Assembly: GCA_029379385.1 (NCBI GenBank)
Contig: CM055611.1
Span: 21,770,062 to 21,834,061, forward strand
DNA from: Quillaja saponaria
Taxonomy: Eukaryota; Streptophyta; Magnoliopsida; Fabales; Quillajaceae
Length of the DNA stretch: 64,000 nucleotides
Direction of reading: 5' to 3'
Below are positions 12,190 through 26,800 of the stretch, in pieces. The notes below the pieces were generated by a model. That model did no database searches and had not been told where the DNA came from. It saw nothing but the letters and a program-made list of their open reading frames with translations. The number at the start of each line of letters is the position of its first letter. Position 1 is the stretch's first letter. Both the position numbers and the translations under genes were made by a program.

Positions 12190-12226
12190 AAAAACTAATA
12201 TGAAAGATATTTTCATATTAGTTTTT
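12190..12226. repeat. Perfect 16-bp inverted repeat with 5-nt loop
   Basis: Left arm 12190-12205 (AAAAACTAATATGAAA) and right arm 12211-12226 are exact reverse complements around the loop GATAT. It could be a tiny foldback/MITE remnant or a chance AT hairpin. No flanking gene uses it in an obvious way. Confidence 0.7.
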
Positions 12227-15200
12227 TTTTTCCAGGTAATTTCGAACTTGGATTAAATTAATTTTGGTTAACAAAGCCATAAACCTGATTATTAATTTCT
12301 AAGGTGAGGTTAGGCTTAATTTTTCCCAAAAAAAAGAAGAAAATTTATAATTCTTAAATATGTGTAGGCGGAAGATGAAAATATATGTAAGCATCACCAT
12401 CAAGCATCACCATGATTAGATAGCTCCATGCTTCTGTTTTTGTTTTATAGGTTGATAACGTATATAGGTATTTGCTGGACTAGTAACCTATCTTCTTCCT
12501 TCAAAATCAAACCAAATTGCAATCATTAGTTAGGTATAACTAGTGACATACCTATGAAACAAAAATATAAAAAACTCTATTAAAATTAACCAACAACTTT
12601 GAGAATATTATTGAAATCAAATTTGTAATGAAATTAATAGTAAGGACCAAAATACAAAACTTTTATTAAAGAGTCAATATTCTTTCATGATCATTTGCAG
12701 TGTGGAAAAAGATAAATTGGGGAATAATTAGCCTTGCATCTCATTCGGTTTATGTTTTGTATCCACATTAGTGGACAAAATGATGTAAGTTGGTCATTAC
12801 ATTGCAAATAAAGAAGGCAGCACAGGCACACCAATGACCTTCCATCACTCACTAGTCAGTGTGTTGGCTATGCCTATATTCAAATCCAAAGAAATATTAT
12901 AATTACTTTCCAATTGTCTCACAAATTAAAAAAAATATATTTTAGATTATCTTTTCACAAATTATATCTTTATTTAGAATATCAATAAGGTATGGCCAAT
13001 AATCTTTAACTCGAATAATATTCAATAATGTAGAAAAAAAATTTGACAAAACTAAATTTAAGATTCAAAGAAAATGTGACAAAATGTGGTAGTCGAATAT
13101 ATATGTATTTGTTAACTTTATTAGTTTTATTGATAAATATTATTTATTAAGAATCGAATTTTCAAGATGCTTGGTGTATTGTGTATCGTGAAATTCCTGA
13201 ATCAAGAAAGCTATGTTTTATCTTCTCCAAAAAAAAAAAAAAAAAAAGTGTGCGTTGTGTAATAATGTCTTCCTTGCTGGCTAGGCAGACTGCGCCGCGT
13301 TCATGATATCATCAATTCCAGGGAGGCATTGAGGCAATGAATTGAAATCTGAATTAATTAGTGAAAACAGTACCAGCTGGCCTGACCCAGAACATAGCCT
13401 CCATAATTGAGACTCGAGACTTTCTCTTTAAATGAGTATATTTCTCATTTTAATTTGCACAGAAGAGAAAATGTTGGGATTGCTAATAATCAAATTGAAC
13501 ATATTGGCTTTAAACTTTCTCTTTCTCTTTCTTTCATTATTTCTTTTCTAATTTTTCCTTTCCTAACATGCTTCAAACTTTTTTTTTGTCATGCTTCTTT
13601 CATTTACCAAAAGTTCTCACAAATGTTTTTATCTTCTTTCGTGTTTGTTGAAGAACAATTGCAATAACATTTAGATAATAAATTTCAAAAACTGCTATGT
13701 GTATAACAAAATATTACGCCTACATCAACCCACTAATAAGTAAGATGAGTATTCATATATTGCTATGCGTTTTTTTTAAATATTAACTAATATCGATCAT
13801 TGGCTGGTATTTTAAACATAAGTGACCCAGTTTGCATAGTTCTATTCTATGCATAGAGAAAAGGAGCCAATCCCAAATTTTGTGAATGTTATGATTATAA
13901 TTTGACTACCAAACGCGTCCTTAGGAGAGGAGTCATGAAAACTTTTCACCAAAGTAGTGGTCTAAAGAACCTTTTACAATTGAATTTTTCTTCATGCCTC
14001 TTTATGGCAGATTCTGTACAAAGACAAGAAGATGATTTCCAACAGGAAAGGCCAAATTTATATGACCACCCATGATAAGAATAAGAAAATGGAGAACCCT
14101 TTTTAAAAAAAAAAATTGGACAGGAAAAGGAGTGGCATCACTGAATTAAGGAAAACAAACAAACATCCAAACTTGGAGATCACTTCCCCAGTTTGTTTTG
14201 GTGTCTGATTTTGGTCCCTACTCACTTCCAAATTTTCATATAGCCCACATGGCCATATCTATTTTTCTGTAACTTATTTTTATCAAGCTTTGTTAAAATC
14301 ATAGATCAAGGAAACTAGGAAAATGAAAGTACTGAGAATATTTTATTTTTAGAAATTTCATTATTAGTATATATTTGGATAGAGGAATTAAAAAAATTAA
14401 TTGTAATTGTGACTGTATATTTGCAGCCAATAAATTTCAACTTAAATGGCATACTCGCATAGTGTCAAATTTTATTTCCAGAGAGAGTAGTCAATATAGT
14501 CTATTTTGTTGCTGCCTAATATATATGGTGAAAAAAAATTAAAAAATAGCTAAAACTATCCTGTAAATATGTTTAAATTTAAAATTTTGGTATATTTAAA
14601 TCTTATTAGACTATTGGGTACCAATTGAGGGTAAGAGTAGTTTTTTTTTTTTTTTCCTTCTAAAATAGTACAAAGTTGCATTGGCTTGTGGCAGTCACTT
14701 GTTTTCTAAATCAGAAGTACCAACTTATATTAATAGGGGGCCTGAAATGATGATAAATAATGTCTTTTAGTTAGTTTAATTGATGTCTAGGTTCATTGGT
14801 GGCTCTAACTCACCTTGAAGTTCCATTTCATTTAATTGTTTTTACCTTACTTTTCCCTAGCTAACATTTTACTCCACTTTTAGGATCAATATTAGTTTAG
14901 TATTAATACTTGGCTAACACTTTCCCTAAGTGGGCCAAACATTGTTTCTCACTATGGTATTTCACCCCCCTTTAACCCTTTCACAAAAGTAATTTAAAAT
15001 TGAGAGTTGATTATTGCACAATATACTTTAAAGGCATCCTTTATTCATCATTTCTTAATTGAAATTATGCAAAATGAAGATCATCTATGATGCTTAAGGA
15101 TCAATAATTTCAAATTTTATTCATATGTAATTTGTTTATTTAAATGAATCCTCCAAAAAACACTTACAAAAATACTGAAAAAAAGAGGAAAAAATAAAAT

Positions 15201-15908
15201 TCCCAACAAATAGAAGAGGATATATACCTCATGTTTAAACTTGGGATTAGTGAAAATAAGAGATTTAGTCCCACAGTAATTTGTTGAGCTAACATCTTAT
15301 ACTGATACTAAAAAAAATTAAGCAATACTACATGCACATAACTTTTTTCATATATTTTTTAGACAAACTTATTAAAAGTAATTGACAAATTTATGGTTGG
15401 TTATTGCATACTTATCAAAAACATTAGAAAAATTATCACTTAGTTTTTATGAATTTATCATTATGTAAGAAAAGAAGAATAAAAAATTGTGTGTATGTAG
15501 TATTATTGATAAATCTAATGAGGCTTTTCATAAATTCTATGTGAAAACAACAGATAAAGAAAAATAAAAAATGCAAGACATACTCTAGTATACATCTAAT
15601 TCTTTTTAAATCAAATGTATCAAACTAACTATTATTTACATACCCTTTAGGGGGTAAAGTTATAAATTAAACATTCACAGACAAATCAAGCTCCTAAGCT
15701 AATAAACAAAAGAAAGAAAGAGGCAATATTGGTAAGAGAATAACTAATGATAGAATCATGTCCCAATAGGATATCAACAAAGCATCGAACCTATAATTGG
15801 CTACGAACAAATCCATAATTTTGGCCTTTTTTGTATTGCAAATAGTTCCCTACCTATGCATGTGTATTTCTTAATGGTGCACCTTCATTTTTTTTTTCGA
15901 CAAAATCT

Positions 15909-17363
15909 TCACCCTTGTTTAGGGCTCGAACCCGAATCCAACGACTGAGAATTTCTATTGCTTTTCATTCTCAAGAAACCGTAAAATTTCCGGAAATCTT
16001 TAACCGTATGGACACCTTCATTACAAAATAAACCACCCGGTTCTACCAATTCCGAATCGGACTTCCTCGACCCGTTTTCACCTATCCGTCGTCCGATCTT
16101 CCCGTTTCCCTCTCCCATCACCGTCTGTTTGTAAAGCACTGATTACAGATTTGATAGCCCGACTCGGGGAGCTCCGATTCGCAATCATCAACTCACCTAT
16201 CTCCGCCGGACTCAAACTCGCTCCGTTTTAGAAAAATTTCTTCAACTTGAGGAAAAAGCTTATGGTCCTTCACTCCTAAATAACTGTCAGCTAAAGCCTT
16301 AAACCCGGAAAAATCACAGAGTGGAAAATGGATGTGTACATCGACTCGACCCGGTCGCAGTATAGCCGGGTCAATTGGGTCTTTGCCGTTCATCGTGAAC
16401 ACCATGATTCGTTCATCTGCACAGCAAGAGTTCAATATTCCATCCATGAAGTTCAATTACCCCTGATAAGCTCACAGCGGTTGATTTTTCAATCAGAAAC
16501 CGATCAAGGTCTTCAATCACGATGATTGATTTGCCAGTTGTTTTGTAGCAAGAGCAATTTCAGATCTGAATCGTTGAGAAGCTTGGAGAGATCGATGTCA
16601 AAACACGTCGTAGGACAAGAAATTAGCCATGGCTGCTACGAAGCTCGATTTTCCAGTACCAGATGGACCATACAATAGGAAGCTTCGCTTCCATACTCGA
16701 CCTAATCGGTTATAGTATTGTTTGGCTTTGAGGAAAGATTCCAAATCGGACTTGACTTTGCTTTTCCGACTCGATTTCCATGGCTATTGTATCGAAGGTT
16801 GATGGGTGAGTGAAAGGAATAGATCTCCACCGACCATTATTTCCGGTGACGTTCATGTAAAGCTTCAAATCACGTTTTCTTTGTTGTTCAATTTCATCGG
16901 CGACTGTATGGATGTGTTGGAGATACGGACGGAGAATTCTTCTCTTATCAGCTTTCCGAATCTTCAAGACGAAATTCCTGCGATTTGATTCTGATTTCTC
17001 GACTTGTTCGTTAACCCAGAAAATTCTAGCACCGAGAAAATCATCTTCGACTGTTTGATTAGAATCAAGGCAAAGAACGATGTCGTTTGGTTTCTTACCG
17101 GTGATGAGATTGGTGAAGTCAGAGTCTTCCATTGAAGGCAAAGAGTGCAAGTACAAAGAAACCTTCTTGTAAAGGTGATTTTCTTGCATGCTTTCATTGA
17201 ATTCAGGAACTTTGAATGATTGGTAAACATGAAAACAATCATGTATGATTCTCCACCATTTCTTCACACTATAAATTAATCCTGTTTTGAAAAGAATCAC
17301 CCGAATCAAAACAAACAAAAATACAAATACAAAAATCTGTAAAATTGGCCTGTAAAGAATCAT
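15909..17363 (-). pseudogene. BCS1-like AAA-ATPase (At2g46620 type), six frameshifts; pseudogene or assembly errors
   Basis: Homologous to plant AAA-ATPases with an N-terminal membrane anchor and a BCS1-type AAA domain (AAA-ATPase At2g46620 group). ATG at 17363 begins a hydrophobic segment (about residues 4-24), then an intact frame to about residue 200 (FTHPSTFDTIAMEIE). Beyond that the protein is readable only by switching frame six times, each time because one base is extra: near 16758-16766, 16600-16603, 16541-16544, 16454-16459, 16226-16229 and 16104-16107. Walker A (GPSGTGKS), Walker B with IEDLDR, the DERIMVFTMNGKD segment, LRPGRVDVHIHFPLCDF and the C-terminal region are all conserved. 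Corrected length is 482 residues, normal for the family, with TGA at 15909. I see no true nonsense or missense damage in motifs, so sequencing error is more likely than decay. Single exon, as usual in this family. Confidence 0.85.
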
Positions 17364-20300
17364 GGTGTTTGAATGAACCCAATTGGAAAATTGATTGGAG
17401 AAAAGCTATAAATAAAGTTTTCTCAGAGCAAAAATCATGATTGGTAACTGAGAAGATTGGGTATGAAAAGGAAGATAAAAAGGGGGTGGCTTTAAAAGTA
17501 GGAGTATGGATTGGAAGCAGAGCAGAGCGAAGCAGAGCAGAGAGACATTATTTAAGAGTGAGGTTCAGAAATGAGAAAGGAGAAGGAATTGGAATTGAAG
17601 TTGTAAATGACCAAAACTATATATTTCTCCGTCAATAGTTGCAGGCAGCTATCCAACCAAGCAATTATATTGTAGCAAGTTACGTTCCTAAATTGTATCT
17701 AATTTTTTTTTTTAAAAGGTAAAACAAAAAAGGAAAATGAAAATGAAATTGAGGAATTATTATTAAAAGAGATTCATAGAAAATCATCATCAAAATTTGC
17801 TTAATTATCATGTTAACTCCTTAAACTAGATTATTTTAAATTTTGTAATCATCTTTTTAGAATATATATATATATATGATTTATTATTTTTAGAAAGAGA
17901 AAAAACAGAAAATGATACATAGAAAATTAATTAGACCAATTAGTAGAAATCGTAAACAACGTATATCCCACAATATTCGATTTCCTCTTGTTCAATTAAC
18001 AAAAAAAAAAACTTATATTTTATTAATTGTGTTCCAGGAAAAATCATGGAAAAATAAGTTTGTAGAAAGGAAAAAAGGCCACTAATTGCGTGTTGTAAGC
18101 GTGTGCGTATATAAATTACTTGACCGCGATGACGACCAGTAAACACACAGGAAAATTACTTCTTAATAATCACAATTCACGCCTCAAGCATTATCAACAA
18201 AAATTAAAAGTTTCATAATTTACGTAATCTTTTTCCTTTTTTATTAGTAGCTAGTCCATGAAATGAAGTATTTTTACAAACTAATGTTTTTGTAAAAAAA
18301 AATAATTTTGAGAAGACTTAAATTTTTATTTTTAATGTCTAACATGATTTAAGAGATGTCAATATTAATTTATTGTTGTCAAATATTTTATATATAAGAA
18401 CCAATCAAATAATTTATATTATCATGTCATGCATTGAGACTTAGTAATTAGTGTTAAATATATCTTATTCCACATATTACTCCTGTATTCAAAAATCACT
18501 ATTTGTCACGTAAGTGTAATTTTTTGTTAAGTTGGTAGTAATATAACCAAGTCAAATTGTCAATCCATTGAAAATTGTTTCCCTTTGAGAATTCTTTAAT
18601 AAATAGCTTTTTATATAAAAGAAATTCTGGATCCACGTCCTCATATATAAGAAATCTTTAGAAATAGTAATTCTGATTTTTCATTAGGGTTCACTTAAAT
18701 GTGTCTCTAATTTGGTAAAATGCTAAGAAAGCTCGCTTTAGACCTTTTTTTTAATTATTAATTTGCATGTGGGTTGAAAATAATATAAAGAAATAAGTGA
18801 CTATGAATAGTACTCTGAAATTTTTTTTCTATAATTAAGACTAAGTACTTAGTTAATAACCAATTTATAAACTAATTAATCAATTGACTACGAATTCCTA
18901 GCACTAATTTTCTCCTTTTGGACGGACTTATGAGAAAGAACAATGAAAACAAGGCAATTGCACAAAGCCCTTTTTGGTTAATTTGACACTCATGCATGAG
19001 CTTTCAAGCTTGTTTTATGAGAGATAACTATTGTAAAAATGTTCAAAGTTAGAACAAGCAAGCATGTGACACAACTTGAAATACTAAGTATTTTTGTTGT
19101 TGTTCATAAAAGAAACTACGGAATATGATTACATAACATTAGCTTCTTTCTCGTAAATATTTCTTAGAAAATCGAAATTTAATTCTGAAAATAAAATTAA
19201 TAAATTTTTATCAATTAAATCAGTTGAAATCATATTTGTAATTCTACATTGATTGGTTTATTTTGATATTTTCATTTAGCTTATTGTCATGAGATTTGAA
19301 CTAGGATGACATAATGCAGCTAGGAAAACTTTTTTAGATTTTATGAAGGGACTGTTTGAACAACATCATCAACTTTAGTTTCTATGGTTCATAATATTTA
19401 TCTTTTGTAAATGGGATAAACAATGATGTGTTAGCTTCTTTTAATTTTCTTATACGTTAATTATTATTTTTTTATTTTTTTTTGTCAATGTTATGTCTAT
19501 TGATTAATTACTTAGTTTCAACCTTACTAGTCTAACATAATTAGCAGCAACCAACCAACCAAACAAACCTCCTTTTTAATATAAATTTTCTACTTGCTTA
19601 AGTTGATTTTTTGGACTTACTGTTGTGCTAACACAGACAGCAATTTTGGTCAGTGACGCATAGACACATAGGCCTATGACTTTGAGCTTCTACTTCTTCA
19701 AGAAACGTACATAAAAGTTGGAGTAATTTTTTTGTCGAAAATAGAGCTGAAATAGTCCTTGCAGAAAAATGAGAAAAGAGATAAGGATTAATATTATGAC
19801 ACAAAAAATAACAAAATAATTTGATGCCATAAGAAAAATATATGAGTTTAATAAATCACGTACACACTTAACTAGATAAAAACAAGTTGTTGTCATGTCA
19901 TTGTTCAATTTTTGTTTTCTTAAACTATGTTATGTATTTATGTTCTGGTTATAACATACATAAAAAAATAAAATAGAAATAAAATATATCAAATGCAAGG
20001 TGTACGTGTTGCTACTTGGTTTTGTGGACTGTTCCTACCCTCGTACATATTTTAGAGGCTTACGTTAGTGATATTCTTTTAGATTCTTTTTTCCAATACA
20101 TAACTCATTTTTATCTTACATTATTAAATCAAAATGAAGTCAAGCAGAATATGATCACTATATCCAATACAAAAAAAAAAAAAAAAAGAGTAAGACAAGG
20201 AAGGAATTAAAGTTTACATTAGCGTGACCAAACAAATTACGTACCTAATATATTTTATTTTGTATTGAAAGTTTGGAACTATATATTTTTACTTGATTTA

Positions 20301-21430
20301 ACAATTCTATTTGTTCTAAAAAATTATATATTTTTTCCTTTTAAAAGGGTAAGCATATGACTTTTGCCATTACTGTTAGTTTTTGTTAAAAGTTAGGTTG
20401 TGTTTGGACTAATTATATTAAATTTATATAAAAAAAAATTTATCTTGGTGACCTCTCTTAAGAAATAAAGCACAAGCAGCCGCATCCGACAACATAAGCG
20501 GTGTCAAAATCTTTGGACCAAACCCATGAACCATTATGTGGACATAGAGCCTTTAGCCCTCTACGCCTAGAAGCTGCTTGGTGCTTTTTTAAAGCCCATA
20601 TTATGGATTTATGCAATCCACCAATTATTTAGTGGCTTAGTATGCACATAACCGTTCCTTTTGTCTTTAGCATCTATTAACCACTATTACAAGAATATTT
20701 GTGTGATGCTTATGTTATAAAAGATTTTATTATTTATTTCTCACAAACCAAAAGAAAAACAAAACTTTTCTATTTTGTCACTATGAGACTTATTGCTATA
20801 CATTTATCTCACTTTTTATTTATTTATAAACTCGGGTCTTTTATGAAGAAAAATAAAAAAATATATGAAGCCATAGTTTTGTTCTTTTAAGTTCCTACAA
20901 TAATTAGGAACAAGAAGTTAAAAGTCAAGTTCTATAATAGTAATTTACGAGTCAAAGAGGTATACATATATGTTGTAACGCTTTTTAAGGGAATACGGCT
21001 GACAATGAGCATATTCTTCTGCTAAAAAATAAGTACTTTAATGGACAGAGGACTGTCACATATGTAGTACTTGTAATTGCAAATGACCTAATTTCACCTA
21101 CCCAATTAGTTGATGACAAACAAAACCAAATACTAAACAAAATCTAGAAATCTTGTTTACTTAATAAACCTGTATTTGTTAGTAAGCATAAAATTTCAGA
21201 GGTAAAACCAATATTCTAGCATGAGTACGTACTTCAAGACAAATAAAATAAGGATGTCAAAATGCCACGTGTTTGTGTGGTTTCCACAAATTTGATCTGC
21301 TTCATAGATTTCAGTATTGAGTGCACGTTTGGTCATCCAAACAACAGATCTAACTAGAGTATATGGAATATCCCACTTGTTAGCTTGTAAAGTTGTAGTA
21401 AAACACAACTACGACTGTAAGTTAAATGAC

Positions 21431-21530
21431 NNNNNNNNNNNNNNNNNNNNNNNNNNNNNNNNNNNNNNNNNNNNNNNNNNNNNNNNNNNNNNNNNNNNNN
21501 NNNNNNNNNNNNNNNNNNNNNNNNNNNNNN
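21431..21530. other. Assembly gap (100 N)
   Basis: Exactly 100 unspecified bases, the conventional size for a gap of unknown length. The true distance and content are unknown. Confidence 0.99.
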
Positions 21531-23820
21531 TAGGTTTATTAAATGCGAAAACTTTTATTTTTCAAATAGTCTATCACCTAGTAATTTTATTTATTGATTG
21601 TAATTTGTCTCTCTCCCATTCCCTAAAAATGGTATCAATAATAGCAAAATTACTTTATTAAGAACATAAATAGATGATAATTTCATCCTGAAGAAATTCT
21701 TTTCTTATTATTTCTAATTTTAAGATTATTTGTCTTATTAATTTATTCGATCTCCTATTATTAAAAAATATATATAAAGATCTCACTTATATAAGTTACT
21801 GGTTAATGTAATATCTATCAAAAATAAAAGTTAAATAACCATCGTTAAATATTTAAATATAAGATCATATGTATGCATAATACTCATGGGAAATAATGTG
21901 GTATAATAAAGGTCAATTATATAAAATAATTAACAATACCATTTTAATGTTCAAATAATCACAGAGATTCCTTAAATCGAAGTTTTATCCCATCCAATCA
22001 AAATTGTATCTCTTGATAATCCTATTTTTTAATCACTAATTATGTTAATAATAAAATCATTTTGGATTATTTAACATAATAGTATAATTATGAAGATTGA
22101 ACATAATAATTATAATGTTGCATAAGTTTTGGCAGTTCACATATCCATAGGAAGACATGTTAAACGAAATGTCCGGAATCCTAAATGTCTATTAATATTT
22201 GTTCTTAAACGACAAAATCCTGACAATTTAATAAATTTGTCAAAATTATTTTTATGACTGATTTAAGAAAGAAAAAAATTTCAAAATATTTTTACTTCAA
22301 TTGAAAGTAACAGTTTTCTAAGTAAACAACCACAAAATTGACACTTGTTGACTGCTGCTGGTTTTTTATTTCAAAATGTTTTCTTATTTGTTAAGATTTG
22401 TTCACTGATAATGATGTTGCAAAGTAAGAGATATTTGTAGTTAACATCTGAGTTATAATTATAGTACTAGAATAATGACTTTGTAATATTATTGAATAAT
22501 TTAAAAGATTTATTTGATTAATTGATGAGCTTTGTTGTAATACACTTAATAAAGTATATTTTACTAATTGACTTCTTATATGAAATCTCCTTAAAATAAA
22601 TTATTAGAAGTTAAATCGATATAAATTTTTTAATTTGAAAGATATATTTTTAATCAGAAAAATAATTAATTAAGTTATGCATAAATTGAATAAATTTCAT
22701 ATTTTTTATAAAAATAAATCTTTTTTCAGTTTGAATTATTATAAATATTAATACATCAATTAACAAAGCACCAAATATAAATTCTAAAAAACTTTCACCA
22801 AGAATCTATCATACTTACAAATCTTGAAACTATCCATCTTTATTTTAGGTTAAAAGAAATTTAAAAACAAAACAAGTCATGTGAACAAAGTTGTAACATA
22901 AAAGTAAGCGTACAGCCAACATGGTTGGGTTGGTGACTGCTGGGCCTCTTCTTGTCCCCTATCGATGTCGGAAATACAAGAGCAATACAGATTTCCTCTG
23001 TCAAAAATAAATAAAATATTAAAATAATATTAAATAAAGATGAAAGACAAGTATCTCGCGACGAAATCGAAGAACTTAACTGGATCGTACTCATACCCAG
23101 GCTCGGCCAGGCCAGTAACCAGTAAGAACTTTATTTTCTCCGGCCATAGAAAAATATTAGGGAAAATAACAAAATGCGACTGAGGTGCCACTCATATTTT
23201 GACTGGGACCCGTCACTCATGCAAATCCCACTACTCAAAGGGGTGAGCAAAATTATGATCATTTTGAATTAAAATAGTTACACCCATTGTATTATAATTT
23301 ATAATCTTACAACTATTCTAGTATTAGCGTCAAACTTCATCATTTTCCCCAAAAATATTATTATAACCACTACTGCAGTGAAAGAAAAAAGAGAGCTTGA
23401 ACCATGATGAAATGGACTATGTTTGGACTTTAACTTTAGGTCTACATGTGTCTGGGGTTTTGTGCAAAGTTAATTAAATTTTAGAATAATTTAAGGAAAT
23501 TTATTTATAGTGATGCCTTGCGGGCGTGTAGTGTAATGGGAATGAGATTATCAAATTTGGCATTGAGCACATGGAAATGTAGCTTTGGATAACGTGGATT
23601 TCATGACGTCGGGACCAACCACCGTGTGCTCGACAAACTGACCAAATAAGTTCATTCTCTGAATATCTGAAAAGTAAATGAACTATTTAGGACAGATGAA
23701 TACAAATGAAACGAAATGACTAGTCATAATGGATCCACGACAAATATTCTTTTTGTATGCAATAGCTCTACGGGCATGCATGCATCCATAGCATTGCATG
23801 TTTAGATTCCTATTTTAGTT

Positions 23821-23838
23821 GTTAGGGTTAGGGTTAGG
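23821..23838 (+). repeat. Three telomere-like TTAGGG units in the TOP3A 3' flank
   Basis: A short run of three TTAGGG hexamers, about 50 bp downstream of the TOP3A stop and therefore probably in its 3' UTR, where the RNA reads CCCTAA. Confidence 0.85.
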
Positions 23839-23886
23839 GCCTGAAAGGAACATATACATAATGGTGAAGAGCTTCATGTGGGGGAG

Positions 23887-26800
23887 TCAGGTTCCACGAT
23901 TTGGGCAACCATTTGCAAAGTGTGATGGATCACCACATACAAAACACCTTCTGCCAGATACAGGATCCCCAGTTGCTGACACAAAAGCCGTTGCAGCAGC
24001 ATGTAATCCACCCCGGTTGCCTCTGCCCCGACCACTATTTCTACTAGCATTAGATGTTCTGCCAGTGTTTGAACCTAGAGAACTTCCACCAGTGCCATTG
24101 TTGACGCTATCCTCCCATCTGCCAAAATGGCAAAGAATATGTTATGCTTGTACTAAGAAAGATGGAAGGTCCAGTTTGACAACTGACATGCAAGAAATTC
24201 AAACCAAGAAGCATCATAATAGCCAGAGTGTACACATACACAAAGAAGTTGCAATCCCTTGATGGACATGAGTAGAACTTTCTTCCTCTGTTATTTGCTG
24301 TATTGGCAGTTCGCAAAGCACATGGTGTTCCACATGTACTACATGAAACTGAAGTTCCTTCTGCAATGGCCAAAGCTTCATAAGATGCAAAGCTTTATTC
24401 AACCTCAAAAGAGCGGGAAAAGCAACTACATAGAAGCTGAAATCACGACTGCACAGCTAAGTGGCCAATTGAAGACCAGAAACTTGTAAGATGATCAAGT
24501 TAATGTGGACCATCAATATTTTACAGGGATGTACTAACCTCAGCTTTCAAGATCCCTAAAGAAAATATCTCAAAAGGGAGATTTAATCTCAGGCTTCTAG
24601 CAAAAATACTCACTTCATACAGAACTGACTTAACTCAGCAAAGCATTGATTTTTAGCACTCCAAGAAACATATTTGGAGTCCATCATATTATTATCTATA
24701 CTAAATAGATTGAACAGAGGATATGTTTCTTGGGGGGCATAGATGAGTTACAACTTACAACCTGGTGGAGGTTTCAGATGACGAAACAAAGACAATGCAG
24801 GGAAGAAAAAACAAAGGTGAGATGTGTTATTGGAGCTCCCAAAACAGACTACAGAAACCAGCTTCTCCACAATACTGAACCATTGCTTGTTAAGATTCTA
24901 ATTCATGAGTTCTATCACTAACATGACTAAAAAGATCATATTGCTTTCTATAATAATATTTGAAGTGGCAAGGAATTATTAGAGTTTCAGAAGTCAATAC
25001 CATTATGATGGTTCATCCCACGAGATCGAGCATTTCGAGAAACCGAAAGCTGTGAAGGACAACCACTAGAAGAATGCCCTGTTTCTTGGCAATATATGCA
25101 ACTACCTTGCCTAGTGTTACTTTGGTAGCCATTGCTGGATGGAGCAGTTGGTCCTCTCCCTCGTGCTGAAGAACACAACAATCTAAAGTCAGCGGATTCT
25201 CCATGTTTGTGTATGAAAAGTTGAACACATAAGGAATGGCAAAAACACAAGTTCAAAACAAGTTGTCTATTACTTTTGAGCTGTGATGAGATCTTCTAAA
25301 ATTGGTCGCTGTTGAATATTAGGAAAAATATTTCCAAAAGTCCACCACTTAAACTTGCCCTTTTCAATTTCAAACAATTAATATCCTTAAGATTACGAAA
25401 CTTGGATATGCACATCGAAACCTAAAAAAACTTAAATAATGAAGGAGTTTCTTGCATGATCAGTGTACAATGATAATCTGCAACAAGACTATAGAAAAAT
25501 AATAGCCACTTAGTAACAAAGTTGACATTCAAAAATTATGTGTTACCAAGTGATTACTTAGGTTGCATAAACAGACCTGGCATGCGTGAACCAGTGCCGC
25601 AGATTTCAATCAACTGTATAAGAGTCTCGTCACAGCCACCTATGCAACCTGATAAGATAAAAATATATGAAGTGTTTCAACTGCAACTCTACAGGCTTAA
25701 ATTAACCACAATCATTTATTGAACAAATCATTGGCAGGTATTTTCATGCAAGTGGTGTTTGTGCACGTTGCATGAGAATTCTGTGCCTGTGTTTGTATTT
25801 ATGTGTGTTTCCAAGCAAATAAACTAGTGCAGTCAAATTGATTATATTGAGGTGCAAAGGATTTCAAGACAAGGACTAACATCAAAACGCATTTTAAAAT
25901 GCATAATGAAAAGATAGTGTGGCACTGAGAACAACATGACTGAAAGCTGTCTAAAACTACACTAAACAGGTTTTCCAGCCACAAACATGGAAAAAGAAAG
26001 CGTCATTAACATGAATCAACCGGAGTATGATAAATTAGGAGGCCACCATGACCAGCATTATTATGAACTTTTCCTTTCTAATCTTTTCCCTTTGTTTCTC
26101 CATCTTTGAAAGACCGTAATTTTTTAGAGAAAAATAAGTGTACACATTAGCTGGGAAGGATCAATCCAAGTCACAACATTTGCTTGGCTACCTACCCATG
26201 TTGGATAGGGGGCCCAACAGGCCATCTGCAATAGCCCAAGGAACTACGATGAGTGGACAAATCAAGGCCACCAGACCCACCTGATTAAACCGTTCACACC
26301 AGTCAATCACATGAACACCCCACTTGGTTACAAGCCACCCTAAAGGGATCAACAGCACTATAACCACATTAATATTTTGGCAGGGTGGTTAATGTATAGC
26401 TTCATCAATATCTTCCAGAACACTGAGACAAGCTCTTATGAAATTGATGTCAATGCAATTGCTCATAATTCAAAAGAGATCAACATACCCAAATGGTTCG
26501 CATTGTAATTTGGTGGTATTTCCAGCAGGCGAAATTTGAATTGAATCTTGTAAACAGGACCTATAATATCATTTTACACAACCAGTGAAGAAAATGAGAT
26601 CTAAAACAGGAACCTTAACCAATATCGTTAAAAGTCGGATGAATTAAAATAAATGGTTTAAAACCTCAGAGTAAATTCTCATTAATTCTTATGTTATAGA
26701 AAGGGAGTAGGGGACAACAATTTTAAAATTATGTCAGAAAGACCATTTGTGGAAATCAATAATTGAAAGAGGAATTAAATAAATTTTGGCAATTGTACTC

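Larger units (their letters stand above)
11338..15908. other. Long AT-rich intergenic region
   Basis: Downstream flanks of the convergent Rab (+) and AAA-ATPase (-) genes. It contains a (TA)n microsatellite at 11589-11628, a 16-bp perfect hairpin at 12190-12226 and several A/T homopolymers (for example around 13230 and 14640). Open frames here are short, AT-biased and without family features. I see no gene. Confidence 0.5.
17364..23886. other. AT-rich intergenic region containing an assembly gap
   Basis: No gene I can support. It contains the N-gap, many short A/T tracts and a possible decayed coding fragment at 23040-23147 (-). At 23821-23838, just outside the TOP3A stop codon, is a (GTTAGG)3 tract. 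Confidence 0.5.

Noticed and set aside
11941..12216. 91-codon hydrophobic open frame on the minus strand
   Set aside because: AT-biased, ends in the 16-bp hairpin and has no family features or splice context.
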